A stretch of 64,000 nucleotides of DNA. Source: an uncultured Clostridia bacterium (GTDB lineage: Bacteria; Bacillota; Clostridia; Christensenellales; Borkfalkiaceae). Below are positions 1 to 8,592 of the stretch, piece after piece (position 1 is the first letter of the stretch; each line of letters opens with the position of its first letter). The stretch is taken from NCBI GenBank assembly GCA_947624215.1, contig CANQJJ010000002.1, forward strand, positions 1 to 64,000. The letters run 5' to 3'. The translations under genes and the position numbers were made by a program. The notes beneath the pieces were generated by a model that searched no databases, was not told the DNA's origin, and worked only from the letters and a program-made list of their open reading frames with translations.

Positions 1-14
1 CCCCTTATAAACGA

Positions 15-49
15 CAAGCCGACACATTTTTGTGTCGGCTTGATTTTTT
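15..49. terminator. Intrinsic terminator hairpin beyond ftsZ
   Basis: A perfect 12-bp inverted repeat (15-26 pairing with 31-42, loop TTTT) is followed on the plus strand by a six-T run at 44-49. It lies five bases past the ftsZ stop codon. The T run favours termination of plus-strand transcripts entering from the left, but the hairpin is also placed to end the ftsA-ftsZ transcript, so it may act in both directions. Confidence 0.7.
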
Positions 50-53
50 GGCA

Positions 54-1559
54 TTACTTCTTTCCGAACAATCTCTTTACGAAGGGAGGCAGGTGCTTCC
101 CGTCGGGATCATAGTCACCATCCGTGCCCTCCGGCATCGTGCGGTCTCCCGCAGGCTGTTGCGGCTGCGTATACGGATTCTGCTGAACAGGCTGCTGCGG
201 TTGCGTATACGGATTCTGCTGAACGGGCTGCTGCGGTTGCGTGTACGGATTCTGCTGAACGGGCTGTTGCTGAGGTTGCGTATACGGGTTCTGTTGAACG
301 GGTTGTTGCGGCTGCGCATACGGGTTCTGCTGAACGGGCTGTTGCGGCTGCGTGTACGGGTTCTGCTGTTGGGCAGGACGGCTGTAATCGGGCTGCTGGC
401 GCGGAGGCTGGGGACGGCCCGTCTGCCCTGCGTGGCCATAGAGAAGAGCCTGCGCCTCACTCGGATCGATGGGCTGGCGCGGGGGCAACGGCTGCTGCGG
501 CTGCTGGGGCGGTTGGACTGCAACCGGCCTCTCGAAATACTTTTCAGACTCCGGGAATCCCGTCGCGATCACGGTGACTTCGACTTCATCCTGGATATTG
601 GGGTCGATGCAAGCGCCCGGGATGATCATGGCATTGAAATCCACGACCCCGTGGATGAGGTCCATGGCCGTGCCGACTTCGTCGAGCGTGAGATCCTGCC
701 CGCCGACAACATTGACGATGATGCCCTTTGCGCCCTCAATGGTCGTCTCGAGCAAGGGGCTGTTGACGGCAAGTTTGACGGCCTCCACAATGCGGTTCTC
801 CCCTTTCGCGACCCCGACGCCCATGTGTGCAAGGCCCTTGTCTTCGAGGACGGTGCGCACATCTGCAAAGTCACAGTTGATGAGACCGGGCGTGACGATG
901 AGGTCCGCGATCCCGCGGATGCCCTGCCGCAACACGTCGTCGGCAATGGAGAAGGCCTCGTTTACCGTCGCGCTCCTGTCCACCACTTCGCGGATCTTTT
1001 CATTGGGTATGATGACAAGGGTATCGACGTACTTGCGCAGTTCGCTGATGCCCTTCAAGGCGTTGTCCATCTTGCGGCGGCCCTCAAAGGCGAAGGGCTC
1101 CGTCACGACGGCGACCGTGAGGATATGCTTGTCCTGTGCGATTTTTGCGATGACGGGCGCGGCTCCCGTTCCCGTGCCGCCTCCCATGCCCGCGGTGATG
1201 AACAGAAGATCTGTCCCGTCGATGGCCCGTGCGAGCTGATCTTTGCTCTCTTCGGCGGCTTCGCGGCCGACTTCGGGGTCTGCCCCCGCTCCGAGACCGC
1301 GCGTACGCTTGGCCCCGATCTGGATCTTGACGGGAGCCTGGCTGCACAAAAGCACCTGCGCGTCGGTATTGACGGCGATATATTCCGCGCTCGTGATACG
1401 GGCGTCGATCATGCGGTTGACGGCATTGTTCCCCGCACCGCCCACACCGATCACGCGGATCTTGGGGATGCCGTTGGATACGATATTGTCGTTATAATTC
1501 TGCATCGGGCGTGTCTCTCTCGGATCGCGATCTCCGAAGGATCTGTCTTCGTAACTCAT
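54..1559 (-). CDS. ftsZ: Cell division protein FtsZ
   Basis: Tubulin-like GTPase that polymerises into the Z ring and recruits the divisome. The 501-residue product has the nucleotide loop GVGGAGNNAVNRM (residues 38-50), the tubulin signature GGGTGTG (126-132) and a T7 synergy loop NCDFADV. The globular core is followed by a long Q/P/N-rich linker of about 90 residues with six near-identical copies of QNPYTQPQQPVQ, then the conserved C-terminal peptide LPPFVKRLFGKK that normally binds FtsA. Length is above the usual 350-400 because of the linker. It is the second gene of an ftsA-ftsZ pair; ftsA ends 16 bases upstream. Confidence 0.98.
   Translation of the reverse strand: MSYEDRSFGDRDPRETRPMQNYNDNIVSNGIPKIRVIGVGGAGNNAVNRMIDARITSAEYIAVNTDAQVLLCSQAPVKIQIGAKRTRGLGAGADPEVGREAAEESKDQLARAIDGTDLLFITAGMGGGTGTGAAPVIAKIAQDKHILTVAVVTEPFAFEGRRKMDNALKGISELRKYVDTLVIIPNEKIREVVDRSATVNEAFSIADDVLRQGIRGIADLIVTPGLINCDFADVRTVLEDKGLAHMGVGVAKGENRIVEAVKLAVNSPLLETTIEGAKGIIVNVVGGQDLTLDEVGTAMDLIHGVVDFNAMIIPGACIDPNIQDEVEVTVIATGFPESEKYFERPVAVQPPQQPQQPLPPRQPIDPSEAQALLYGHAGQTGRPQPPRQQPDYSRPAQQQNPYTQPQQPVQQNPYAQPQQPVQQNPYTQPQQQPVQQNPYTQPQQPVQQNPYTQPQQPVQQNPYTQPQQPAGDRTMPEGTDGDYDPDGKHLPPFVKRLFGKK
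157..371 (-). repeat. 36-bp tandem repeat in the FtsZ linker
   Basis: About six head-to-tail copies of a 36-bp unit encode QNPY(T/A)QPQQPVQ. One copy carries an in-frame extra CAG/CAA codon (QPQQQPVQ) and one has Ala for Thr. The copies are close to identical at DNA level, which suggests recent expansion and a length that may vary between strains. Confidence 0.9.
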
Positions 1560-1575
1560 AATTTACCTCCGAACG

Positions 1576-2706
1576 TTATAATCTCTTGCGGAATCCGCGT
1601 CTGCGGTTTTCCCGGTATGCCATGTCGACGAGCGCGATGCGCGAACTCATCGGCAATTTGTTGTAATAGGGAAGATTGGGGACGAGCGGCTCGGCGACGC
1701 GGCTGACGCGATTTGTCACATGCTCGCGCGCCCCGCGGATGTCTGCCAATCCCTCGCCCGTGAAATAGAGCGGTTTGAAGTCGAGCTCGCGGCCGGAACA
1801 GGCCTCGAGGAACCCCGAAATGGCCTCGCAAATGATATCCAGCCCCTCTTTGACCGCCTCGGCGAGTTTGGTCGTATCGATCTCGAGGTGTTCGTCCCCA
1901 AATTCGAATTCTGCCACCCTGCCGTCTTTGACATAGAGATTGGCATTGACGACGAGCGCGGAGGCGACCTCAAAGGAGACGTTCAGATTTTCCATGATGC
2001 GGCCGATGATGTGCGCCTTCCCCACCCAAAACGTCTCTTGTGCCATGATGCCGCTGCCGAGGACAACGGAGATCGTGGAGGAGAGGTATCCGCAATCGAG
2101 AAAGAGCGCATATTCATCCCTCGTCTCGGCGGGGATGAGATAGTTCGCCATTGCAAGCTGCGTGGGAAGATAGCGAAGTTCGATGCGGGACTTTTCGAAG
2201 ATCTCTTCCATCGTCTCCGCGAAATAGTTACTGCAATAAAAATAAGAGATGAGGCCGCTGAGCGAGGTCGCATGCAGGCCGACGGGGTTTACAACGCGGC
2301 GGTTGTCGGACGTGATGTAGATCATGCTGGTCGCACTGATAAAGCGATACCCCTTGATCTCGTCTCTGCCGCTCTCGAAGAGCGCGTCCCTCTCCCGATC
2401 GCTGATCTTGCGCTTTCTGGGGAATCCCACGCTCCGTTCCTTGGGGATGACGCGGACAAATTCCCCCGGCACGCCCACATAAAGCATACGGAGACGCTCG
2501 CCGATCGTCTTTTCCACCGCCGAAATGGCGCGGAAGATCGCATCGGAGAGTTGCCCCTTGTCGTAGAATTGTCCGTTCTCATATCCGTAGTAAGACTCCG
2601 TGTGGCTTGCATTGAACACGAAGGTGTTGTTGACCCCCTGCGCTCCGACGAGAACGGAGATCTCCGAAGAACGGATATCGAGCACCGCAACGCGGCCGTG
2701 GTTCAT
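1576..2706 (-). CDS. ftsA: Divergent FtsA-like cell division protein
   Basis: Actin-fold protein expected to tether FtsZ to the membrane. The call rests on position (directly upstream of ftsZ, own promoter) and on the overall FtsA plan: a start VAVLDIRSSEISVLVG equivalent to the family's LDIGTSK phosphate loop, and a central FLDCGYLSSTISVV equivalent to the second phosphate motif. Both glycine motifs are eroded, as is the adenosine motif (TGEGLADIRG). At 376 residues it is short for FtsA (about 400-440). The C-terminus ends in a basic segment RENRRRGFRKRL that could form the membrane-targeting helix. A GGGAG ribosome site precedes the ATG. Confidence 0.8.
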   Translation of the reverse strand: MNHGRVAVLDIRSSEISVLVGAQGVNNTFVFNASHTESYYGYENGQFYDKGQLSDAIFRAISAVEKTIGERLRMLYVGVPGEFVRVIPKERSVGFPRKRKISDRERDALFESGRDEIKGYRFISATSMIYITSDNRRVVNPVGLHATSLSGLISYFYCSNYFAETMEEIFEKSRIELRYLPTQLAMANYLIPAETRDEYALFLDCGYLSSTISVVLGSGIMAQETFWVGKAHIIGRIMENLNVSFEVASALVVNANLYVKDGRVAEFEFGDEHLEIDTTKLAEAVKEGLDIICEAISGFLEACSGRELDFKPLYFTGEGLADIRGAREHVTNRVSRVAEPLVPNLPYYNKLPMSSRIALVDMAYRENRRRGFRKRL

Positions 2707-2773
2707 TTGTGTTTCTCCCGTGAAGCGGATTTCTCCGCAGATCCAATACGCGCGTTATGCGTGTTTCTATAAT

Positions 2774-2802
2774 ATTATAACAAAAGCGGCCACCCATGTC
2801 AA
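2774..2802 (-). promoter_or_regulatory. Consensus sigma-A promoter of ftsA-ftsZ
   Basis: On the minus strand TTGACA (2797-2802) and TATAAT (2774-2779) are separated by exactly 17 bases, with both hexamers perfect. The predicted start is near 2767, giving a leader of about 60 nt that contains a small GCGGA/TCCGC hairpin. It separates ftsA-ftsZ from the terminated divIB transcript upstream. Confidence 0.9.
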
Positions 2803-2927
2803 GGGAATGGCCGTATTTTTTATGATTTTGCCAGTGATTTTGCTATTTTATTTTAATAGCGGGAAGCCACCCCGCACGCAGGGAGAGCCCGAGCCCCATC
2901 CCCCGCGCGCAAGAGCCTCCCACCCGC

Positions 2928-2958
2928 AAAAAAACGGCGGAAGCCGAAACTCCCGCCG
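2928..2958 (-). terminator. Intrinsic terminator after divIB
   Basis: Minus-strand hairpin with CGGCGG/CCGCCG arms (2935-2940 and 2953-2958), followed by seven T residues (2928-2934). It lies about 20 bases past the divIB stop codon and marks the end of the mraZ-to-divIB operon. Confidence 0.75.
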
Positions 2959-2977
2959 CGCCGTTCAATGTATAAAC

Positions 2978-3763
2978 TTATGAGAGCGTACCGGAACGCG
3001 TGTAGTCCCAATGCAGCTCGCCGTCTTCGCCGTCAAGGACGGTGATGTAGCCGAAAGTTCTGTCCTCATCGCCGAGCGCGAGGTAGCGGTCAATGGCGAG
3101 CGAGGCTTTTTCGGCGGCAAGCACGGACGGATTGCCGAGGTCGATCACGACGCCTTCGTGCATGCGGATGCGGAAGAAATCGTTGCGTGCGTCGGAAGTA
3201 CTCTTCACAAGCTCCACGGAGACGACGTTCGCGCGCTCTTCCATGAGCTTTGCGCGTATGGCGTCCGTGACGAGGCGGACCTCCTCGGCATACGTCCCGC
3301 GGAACATGAGCGGGGAGCCAGAGCGCTCGAAGTCAAAGCCCGTGAGCACGATATTGTTCCCCTCCGCCCTGTTTGCGCTCGTTTCCGCCATGCGCAGGAA
3401 GACGCCGTTGTCCGCATAGGCCGCATATGCCCCGTCCTCGGCAATCGCAAAGGTCTCCTTCCGTTCGGAGATCCGCAAATAGACGGTGGTCGGATACTGC
3501 TTTTCAAGCTCTTCGATCACAAAGTACGGATATTTTTCCACCGTCGCCGAAACCTCTTCGAGTTTGAGGAAGGTCGTGCTCCTGCCGACAAAGGCGTCGA
3601 GCTCCTCCCTGAGCGATGCGGCCTCCTCCTTCCCCTCCTGCGAGTAGGTGGTGAAATCGGTGCGCACATGCGTCACGGTGAAGATGGTATTGAGCGCCGC
3701 CGCAAGGATCGCGGCAAGCAGCGCAAGTGCAACGACTGTTGTGATGATCAATCTCTTTTTCAT
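2978..3763 (-). CDS. divIB: Cell division protein DivIB/FtsQ
   Basis: Bitopic divisome protein that works with FtsL and DivIC to control septal synthesis. A positively charged start (MKKR) leads into one transmembrane helix at about residues 5-25, then an extracytoplasmic POTRA-like region (THVRTDF, then YPYFVIEELEKQYPTTVYLRI at about 80-100) and a beta domain. At 261 residues it is a usual size. It is the last gene of the dcw operon, 21 bases after murA, and is followed by a terminator. The identification rests on topology, the POTRA pattern and position, because DivIB sequences diverge strongly. Confidence 0.88.
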   Translation of the reverse strand: MKKRLIITTVVALALLAAILAAALNTIFTVTHVRTDFTTYSQEGKEEAASLREELDAFVGRSTTFLKLEEVSATVEKYPYFVIEELEKQYPTTVYLRISERKETFAIAEDGAYAAYADNGVFLRMAETSANRAEGNNIVLTGFDFERSGSPLMFRGTYAEEVRLVTDAIRAKLMEERANVVSVELVKSTSDARNDFFRIRMHEGVVIDLGNPSVLAAEKASLAIDRYLALGDEDRTFGYITVLDGEDGELHWDYTRSGTLS

Positions 3764-3784
3764 GCGTATCTCCGTGAAGTGCTC

Positions 3785-5041
3785 TCATGCGCGGACGCGC
3801 ACGATCTCCGCTCCGAGTGCTCTCAGCTTTTGCTCGAACGCGGCATACCCGCGGTCGACATGAGACAGTTCGTGGATCTCGCTCGTCCCCTCTGCCCCGA
3901 GTGCCGCAAGCACCAAAGCGGCGCCGCCGCGCAGATCCCCGCACGAGACGGTGGCCCCGTGCAGCCTTCCCACGCCGCGCACGACCGCGTTTCTCCCGCG
4001 CACCTCGATATCGGCGCCCATCTTGATGAGTTCCGGTACATATTTGTAGCGCGTTTCGAACAAATTTTCCGCGATGACGGCGACGCCTTCGGCCCCCGCG
4101 TTGAGTGCGGTCATCTGCGCCTGCAAGTCAGTCGGGAACCCCGGGAAGGGCATTGTCTCGATTTTTCTGTTGCAACGCAGGCTCCCGCCGCTCGCCACTC
4201 TTATTTTATCATTTTTTGTATGGATTTTGCAACCGTTTTCACGCAATTTATGTAAAAGTAATCCGAGGGTATCTCCCCCGACGCCTTCGACCTCCACCTC
4301 TCCCCCGCAAATGGCACAGGCGATGAGGTAACTCCCCGCCTCGATGCGGTCTTTGACGGGGGTATATGTAACGCCGTGCAGAGATCTTCCGCCCTCGATG
4401 CGGATGACGTCCGTCCCCGCACCCTGCACTTTGGCCCCCATCGCATTGAGGAAATTTTGAAGGTCTACGATCTCGGGCTCTTTGGCCGCGCCGCCGAGCA
4501 CCGTCGTCCCCTCTGCCCCGACCGCCGCAAGCAGGATGTTTTCCGTGGCGCCGACGCTCGGGAAATCGAGCACGATGTCCGCACCCGTCAGCTTTTCGCA
4601 TTCACAGGTGATGTACCCCTCCCGTTCGCGGATGGAGACGCCAAGCCGTTTGAGAGCGTTGAGGTGCAGATCGATCGGCCTGAGCCCGATGTCGCACCCG
4701 CCGGGATATGCGCAGGCGGCGCGGTGGAAGCGTGCAAGCAGGGATCCGAGCATGAAGACGGAGGAACGGAGTTCCCGCGTGAGCGTCGGCGGGATGCTGT
4801 GGTTGCTCGCGTGGGAACTGTCGATGCGGACGTCTCCGCCCTCGAGGGCGACATCGGCTCCGAGCTGCCGCAAAATTTCCGCCATGCATTTGACGTCCGT
4901 GATGTCGGGGACCTCGCGGATGACGACGGGATCCCCTGTCAAAACCGATGCGGCAAGAAGGGGCAGAACGGAGTTTTTCGCCGATTGCGCGCACACGCTC
5001 CCTTCCAGCCGTTTCCCGCCGCATATGATGAATTTATCCAT
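3785..5041 (-). CDS. murA: UDP-N-acetylglucosamine 1-carboxyvinyltransferase MurA
   Basis: First committed step of peptidoglycan synthesis: transfers enolpyruvate from PEP to UDP-GlcNAc. The start at 5041 (MDKFIICGG) is chosen because GAGGAG lies 7 bases upstream and it fits the family start; an open frame continues 13 codons further without homology. Lys22 (AKNSVLPLL) and the PEP/fosfomycin-binding Cys116 (YPGGCDIG) are present, as is the RPIDLHL motif after it. Length 418 residues, typical. It lies between ftsW and divIB in the dcw operon. The Cys predicts normal fosfomycin sensitivity at the target level. Confidence 0.97.
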   Translation of the reverse strand: MDKFIICGGKRLEGSVCAQSAKNSVLPLLAASVLTGDPVVIREVPDITDVKCMAEILRQLGADVALEGGDVRIDSSHASNHSIPPTLTRELRSSVFMLGSLLARFHRAACAYPGGCDIGLRPIDLHLNALKRLGVSIREREGYITCECEKLTGADIVLDFPSVGATENILLAAVGAEGTTVLGGAAKEPEIVDLQNFLNAMGAKVQGAGTDVIRIEGGRSLHGVTYTPVKDRIEAGSYLIACAICGGEVEVEGVGGDTLGLLLHKLRENGCKIHTKNDKIRVASGGSLRCNRKIETMPFPGFPTDLQAQMTALNAGAEGVAVIAENLFETRYKYVPELIKMGADIEVRGRNAVVRGVGRLHGATVSCGDLRGGAALVLAALGAEGTSEIHELSHVDRGYAAFEQKLRALGAEIVRVRA

Positions 5042-5090
5042 AGGATTCTCCTCTCGTAAAGACGGCAAAGCCCGCTTCACGGGCCTGACG

Positions 5091-6221
5091 TCATTTGGTA
5101 TATCCTATGAATTTTTTGCCGTCATTGTGTCTCGAAATGTTATAGACGATCCCCATCCCCGCCATCGTGACGATGAGAGAGGTGTTTCCCGCAGAGACGA
5201 GCGGGAGAGGCAACCCCGTCGGGGGGATACAGCCGCTGACGACGAGCGCATTGAGAGATGCCTGTATGGCAAAGGCAAGCGTGATGCCCGAGGCGAGCAT
5301 ATAGCCGTAAAAATTGTCGCAATTGTTGGCAATGCGCAGCCCCCGCCAGACGATAAAGCCTATGAGGGTAAAGAGAAGAAGCACACCCGCAAAGCCTGTC
5401 TCCTCCGCGATGACCGAGAGGATGAAATCGCTCTCCGCAAAGGGCAGAAATCTGTATTTCTGGCGGGAGCGGAACAGCCCCGTGCCGAAAAGTTTGCCGT
5501 TTGCAAGCGCATAGAGCGACTGGATGAGCTGATATCCCTCCTCTTTGGGGGACGCCCACGGATCGACAAATGCGGAGAGGCGTTGCAGACGGTACGGCTC
5601 CATGACAATGAGCACGGGCACGAGCAGGAGCGCGGGCACGCAGATGGCGCCGAGCGCCTTTTTCGAGACGCCGCCGAGAAAGATCATGCCGATCATGAGC
5701 GCGCCGACGCACATCGTCACGGACATATTCGGCTCCAACATGATGAGCACGCAGATGGCCGCTCCCGCACCGAGGACGGGAAGAACGCCGGCGAATGACC
5801 GCATGCGCGCGGGATCCTTGGCAAAATACCAAGCCGTAAAGAATACAAACCCGTATTTTGCAAGCTCGGAGGGCTGAATGGTCACGGGGCCAAGCCCGAT
5901 CCACCGTGTGGCGCCGTAGCTGGTCCTCCCCACCCCCGGGATGAAGACGAGTGCGAGCAGGATGAGCGACAGCACGAGCGCCGGGATGCCGAATTTTTTG
6001 AGCTTCCGATAGTCGAGAAAGGCGATGCCCGCGATTGCGGCAAGGCTGATCACAAAGCCGACGATCTGTTTTTTGACGAAATACAGGCTGTCGCCGTACT
6101 GCACTTCCGCGTTGTAACTGCTCGCGGAGTATACGGCAACGACGCCAAATGCCGCCAAGAGCACGACGGCTGCCAGAAAGAGCAGATCTCCCCGCCCCGC
6201 CGCTCTATTCGTCTTCTCCAT
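5091..6221 (-). CDS. ftsW: Septal peptidoglycan polymerase FtsW (SEDS family)
   Basis: Lipid II polymerase that partners the class B PBP. The start at 6221 (MEKTNRAAGRGD) lies inside the 3' end of murD (17-base overlap). The 376-residue protein is polytopic (about ten helices) with the SEDS signatures GPVTIQPSELAKYGF and PPTGLPLPLVSAGNTSL. The paralogue SpoVE is hard to exclude by sequence, but location between murD and murA in the dcw operon favours the division enzyme. Confidence 0.93.
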   Translation of the reverse strand: MEKTNRAAGRGDLLFLAAVVLLAAFGVVAVYSASSYNAEVQYGDSLYFVKKQIVGFVISLAAIAGIAFLDYRKLKKFGIPALVLSLILLALVFIPGVGRTSYGATRWIGLGPVTIQPSELAKYGFVFFTAWYFAKDPARMRSFAGVLPVLGAGAAICVLIMLEPNMSVTMCVGALMIGMIFLGGVSKKALGAICVPALLLVPVLIVMEPYRLQRLSAFVDPWASPKEEGYQLIQSLYALANGKLFGTGLFRSRQKYRFLPFAESDFILSVIAEETGFAGVLLLFTLIGFIVWRGLRIANNCDNFYGYMLASGITLAFAIQASLNALVVSGCIPPTGLPLPLVSAGNTSLIVTMAGMGIVYNISRHNDGKKFIGYTK

Positions 6222-7626
6222 CCGTCTCCTTTTCGGCCTCGGGCGGCGGCAGGATCTCGGGCAGAGGCGCGGGGGCATACTCCTCTTCCAGACGGGAGAA
6301 CAGTTCGATGAAGCGCTCCCCCCTCTCCTCGTAGCTCTTAAAGGCGTCAAAACTTGCGGAGGCGGGCGAAAGCAGAACGTTTTGTCCCGGCTTTGCCGTG
6401 AGGAAGGCGATGCGCACGGCGAGGTCGAAGGGACGGATGAGCGTCACGTCGGTATAGCCGCGCTTCAAGGCGGCGTTGAGGATGCGCAGCGCATTCTCCC
6501 CATATATGACGGTATGTACGACGTCCGACTTCACGAGCGCATCGAACAGCGGTTCGTAAGCGTATCCCTTGTCCTTCCCCCCGAGCAGAAGAACGCTTTC
6601 GCCGCGCACGCTCGCCACGGCTTTGAGGGTAGAATCGACGTTGGTCGCCTTGGAATCGTCGATGAAAGTCACCCCTTTGAGCATCCCGATCTTGCGGATG
6701 CGGTGCTTGACGCCGCGGAATTTTTTGAATCCGTTCTCGATGGAACTGTTCGGGATCCCGAAGAGTTTGGCCGCGCACAGGGCGGCGAGCGCATTCATGC
6801 GGTTGTGGTCGCCGTCCACAGGCAGGGCGTCCTCCGGGCACACCTTTTCCCCATGGTAACAGAAATAGCCGTCTGCACAGTAGCCCCCTGCGACGCGCTC
6901 ATTCAGGGAAAACCAGACCACATTGGCCTTTGTCTTCTCGGCAAAGGCGCGCACGGTCGGATCGTCGTAGTTGAGCACGGCATATTCGCTCTCCGTGCAA
7001 TTGCGCAAAATGCGCGATTTCAGATAGACGTAGTTTTCAAACGTATAGTGGCGGTTGAGGTGGTCCTCGGTGATGTTGAGCACGACGGCCACATGGGGAC
7101 GGAGCGACGTGAGCGTCTCCAGCTGGAAAGAGGAGATCTCGGCGACGGCCACGCCGTCCTCCCCGAGCTCCCCGAGGCAGTCGGTGATGGGGCGGCCGAC
7201 ATTCCCGCATGCGATGGCATTCTTGCCCGCCTCTTTCAGGATCCCCTCGAGCAGAGTGACCGTCGTCGTCTTCCCGTTGGTCCCCGTGACGGCAATGAGC
7301 GGACAGCGCAGTGCAAGCGCGGCAAGTTCCGTCTCCCCCAAAATGCGTTTCCCCGCCCGTCTGAAAGAGACGGGAAGAGGATGGTCGACGGGGATCCCCG
7401 GGCTGAGAACGAGCACGTCGATGCCCTGCATCCTGCTTTCGATCTCCTCCTTTTTGAGGGGGATGCAGCCGAGCTCTTCCAAGCTCTTTTGCGAGCTACG
7501 GACATTCTCATCGTCCACGTCGTCATAGAGATAGACCGTCGCACCCTTTTTGCGCAAATATTGCGCGCTTGCGATCCCCGAGCGCGAGATCCCCGCGACG
7601 AGGAAGGATTGCCGTTCAAATAGCAT
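6205..7626 (-). CDS. murD: UDP-N-acetylmuramoylalanine-D-glutamate ligase MurD
   Basis: Adds D-Glu to UDP-MurNAc-L-Ala in the cytoplasm. The 473-residue protein begins with a Rossmann-like UDP-binding domain (VAGISRSGIAS), then has the Mur ligase ATP loop TGTNGKTT (114-121) and the NITEDHLNRH motif of the central domain. The C-terminus carries about 25 extra acidic and proline-rich residues. GGAGG sits four bases before the ATG. D-Glu for this step would come from MurI at 14.2 kb. Part of the dcw operon between mraY and ftsW. Confidence 0.96.
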   Translation of the reverse strand: MLFERQSFLVAGISRSGIASAQYLRKKGATVYLYDDVDDENVRSSQKSLEELGCIPLKKEEIESRMQGIDVLVLSPGIPVDHPLPVSFRRAGKRILGETELAALALRCPLIAVTGTNGKTTTVTLLEGILKEAGKNAIACGNVGRPITDCLGELGEDGVAVAEISSFQLETLTSLRPHVAVVLNITEDHLNRHYTFENYVYLKSRILRNCTESEYAVLNYDDPTVRAFAEKTKANVVWFSLNERVAGGYCADGYFCYHGEKVCPEDALPVDGDHNRMNALAALCAAKLFGIPNSSIENGFKKFRGVKHRIRKIGMLKGVTFIDDSKATNVDSTLKAVASVRGESVLLLGGKDKGYAYEPLFDALVKSDVVHTVIYGENALRILNAALKRGYTDVTLIRPFDLAVRIAFLTAKPGQNVLLSPASASFDAFKSYEERGERFIELFSRLEEEYAPAPLPEILPPPEAEKETDGEDE

Positions 7627-7644
7627 AGTGCCTCCGAAAAATTA

Positions 7645-8592
7645 TTAGACGAGCGGCAAAAGCAAGGTCACGCCCGCCGCGGCAGTCAGGATCGCATAGG
7701 TATAAGAGATCTTTGCCTCCGCATACCCCTTTTCCTGAAAATGATGGTGGATGGGCGCCATGAGAAAGATGCGTTTGCCCGTCTTTTTATAATATATTAC
7801 CTGCAGAATGACGGATATGCAGGAAAGCACGAACGCGCCACCCAAAATCGGGATGACGAGCGCATTGCCCGAAAAGAGCGCGATGCTCGCCGCAAACCCG
7901 CCCAGCGAGAGCGAGCCCGTATCCCCCATGAAGACGCTCGCGCGGCTCGTGTTGAAAATGAGGTATCCGAAGAGCGCCCCCGTGAGCGCAAAGGAGAGCA
8001 TGGCGACGTCCCCGCCTCCCTGTATCTGCACGAGCGCACCGAGAAAGAGAAAAAAGACGGCGGACACCGCCCCCGCAAGCCCGTCGAGGCCGTCGGTGAG
8101 GTTGACGCCGTTCACCGTAGCCAAAAACACGAAGACGCCGAGCGGGAGCATCCCCCAGCCGATATCAAAGGCGCGGCCGGTATAGGGGATGCGCAAGACG
8201 GTAAGCCCCTCCGTGCAACAGTAGACGCCTGCGATGACGGCCACGGCGAGCTGGAAGAATATTTTTTGATAGGGCCGAAGCCCGAGATTGTCCCCGCGGT
8301 GCTTCTTCAACATGTCATCGAGGAACCCGACGAGCAGATAGCCGATCCCGACGGCGAGCGCGACATAGAAGGGCTTGTCCCCTCCGAGGCAAAAGAAAAC
8401 GGCGGCAATGGCGGCCGCGGAGATGAAAGCGAGGCCCCCCATCGTCGGCGTGCCCTTCTTATTTGCATGTTCCTTGACATAATGCAGAATATTTTGCCCT
8501 GCCCCCAATCGCCTGAGCAGCGGGATCGCCGCCGCACAGAGGATCAGGGAGAGAACAAAGGCGAACAGCATCACCCATAATATGTCACGCAT
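7645..8592 (-). CDS. mraY: Phospho-MurNAc-pentapeptide transferase MraY
   Basis: Integral membrane enzyme that makes lipid I from UDP-MurNAc-pentapeptide and undecaprenyl phosphate. The 315-residue protein has about ten helices and the diagnostic motifs NKKGTPTMGG near the N-terminus, NLTDGLDGLAG in the middle (catalytic Asp residues) and APIHHHFQEKG near the C-terminus. Its start overlaps the murE stop by 8 bases. No murF separates it from murE, unlike most dcw clusters. Confidence 0.97.
   Translation of the reverse strand: MRDILWVMLFAFVLSLILCAAAIPLLRRLGAGQNILHYVKEHANKKGTPTMGGLAFISAAAIAAVFFCLGGDKPFYVALAVGIGYLLVGFLDDMLKKHRGDNLGLRPYQKIFFQLAVAVIAGVYCCTEGLTVLRIPYTGRAFDIGWGMLPLGVFVFLATVNGVNLTDGLDGLAGAVSAVFFLFLGALVQIQGGGDVAMLSFALTGALFGYLIFNTSRASVFMGDTGSLSLGGFAASIALFSGNALVIPILGGAFVLSCISVILQVIYYKKTGKRIFLMAPIHHHFQEKGYAEAKISYTYAILTAAAGVTLLLPLV

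Noticed and set aside
30-1706. Long plus-strand open frame antisense to ftsZ with Leu/Arg-rich repeats
   Set aside because: It mirrors the ftsZ linker repeats in another frame; composition is Arg/Leu biased with no family signature, and ftsZ is certain.
8475-8500. TTGACATAATGCAG in mraY as a seventh palindrome copy
   Set aside because: Only one arm resembles the family; no inverted arm at the 5-base spacing, and the codons are conserved MraY residues (HYVKEH).
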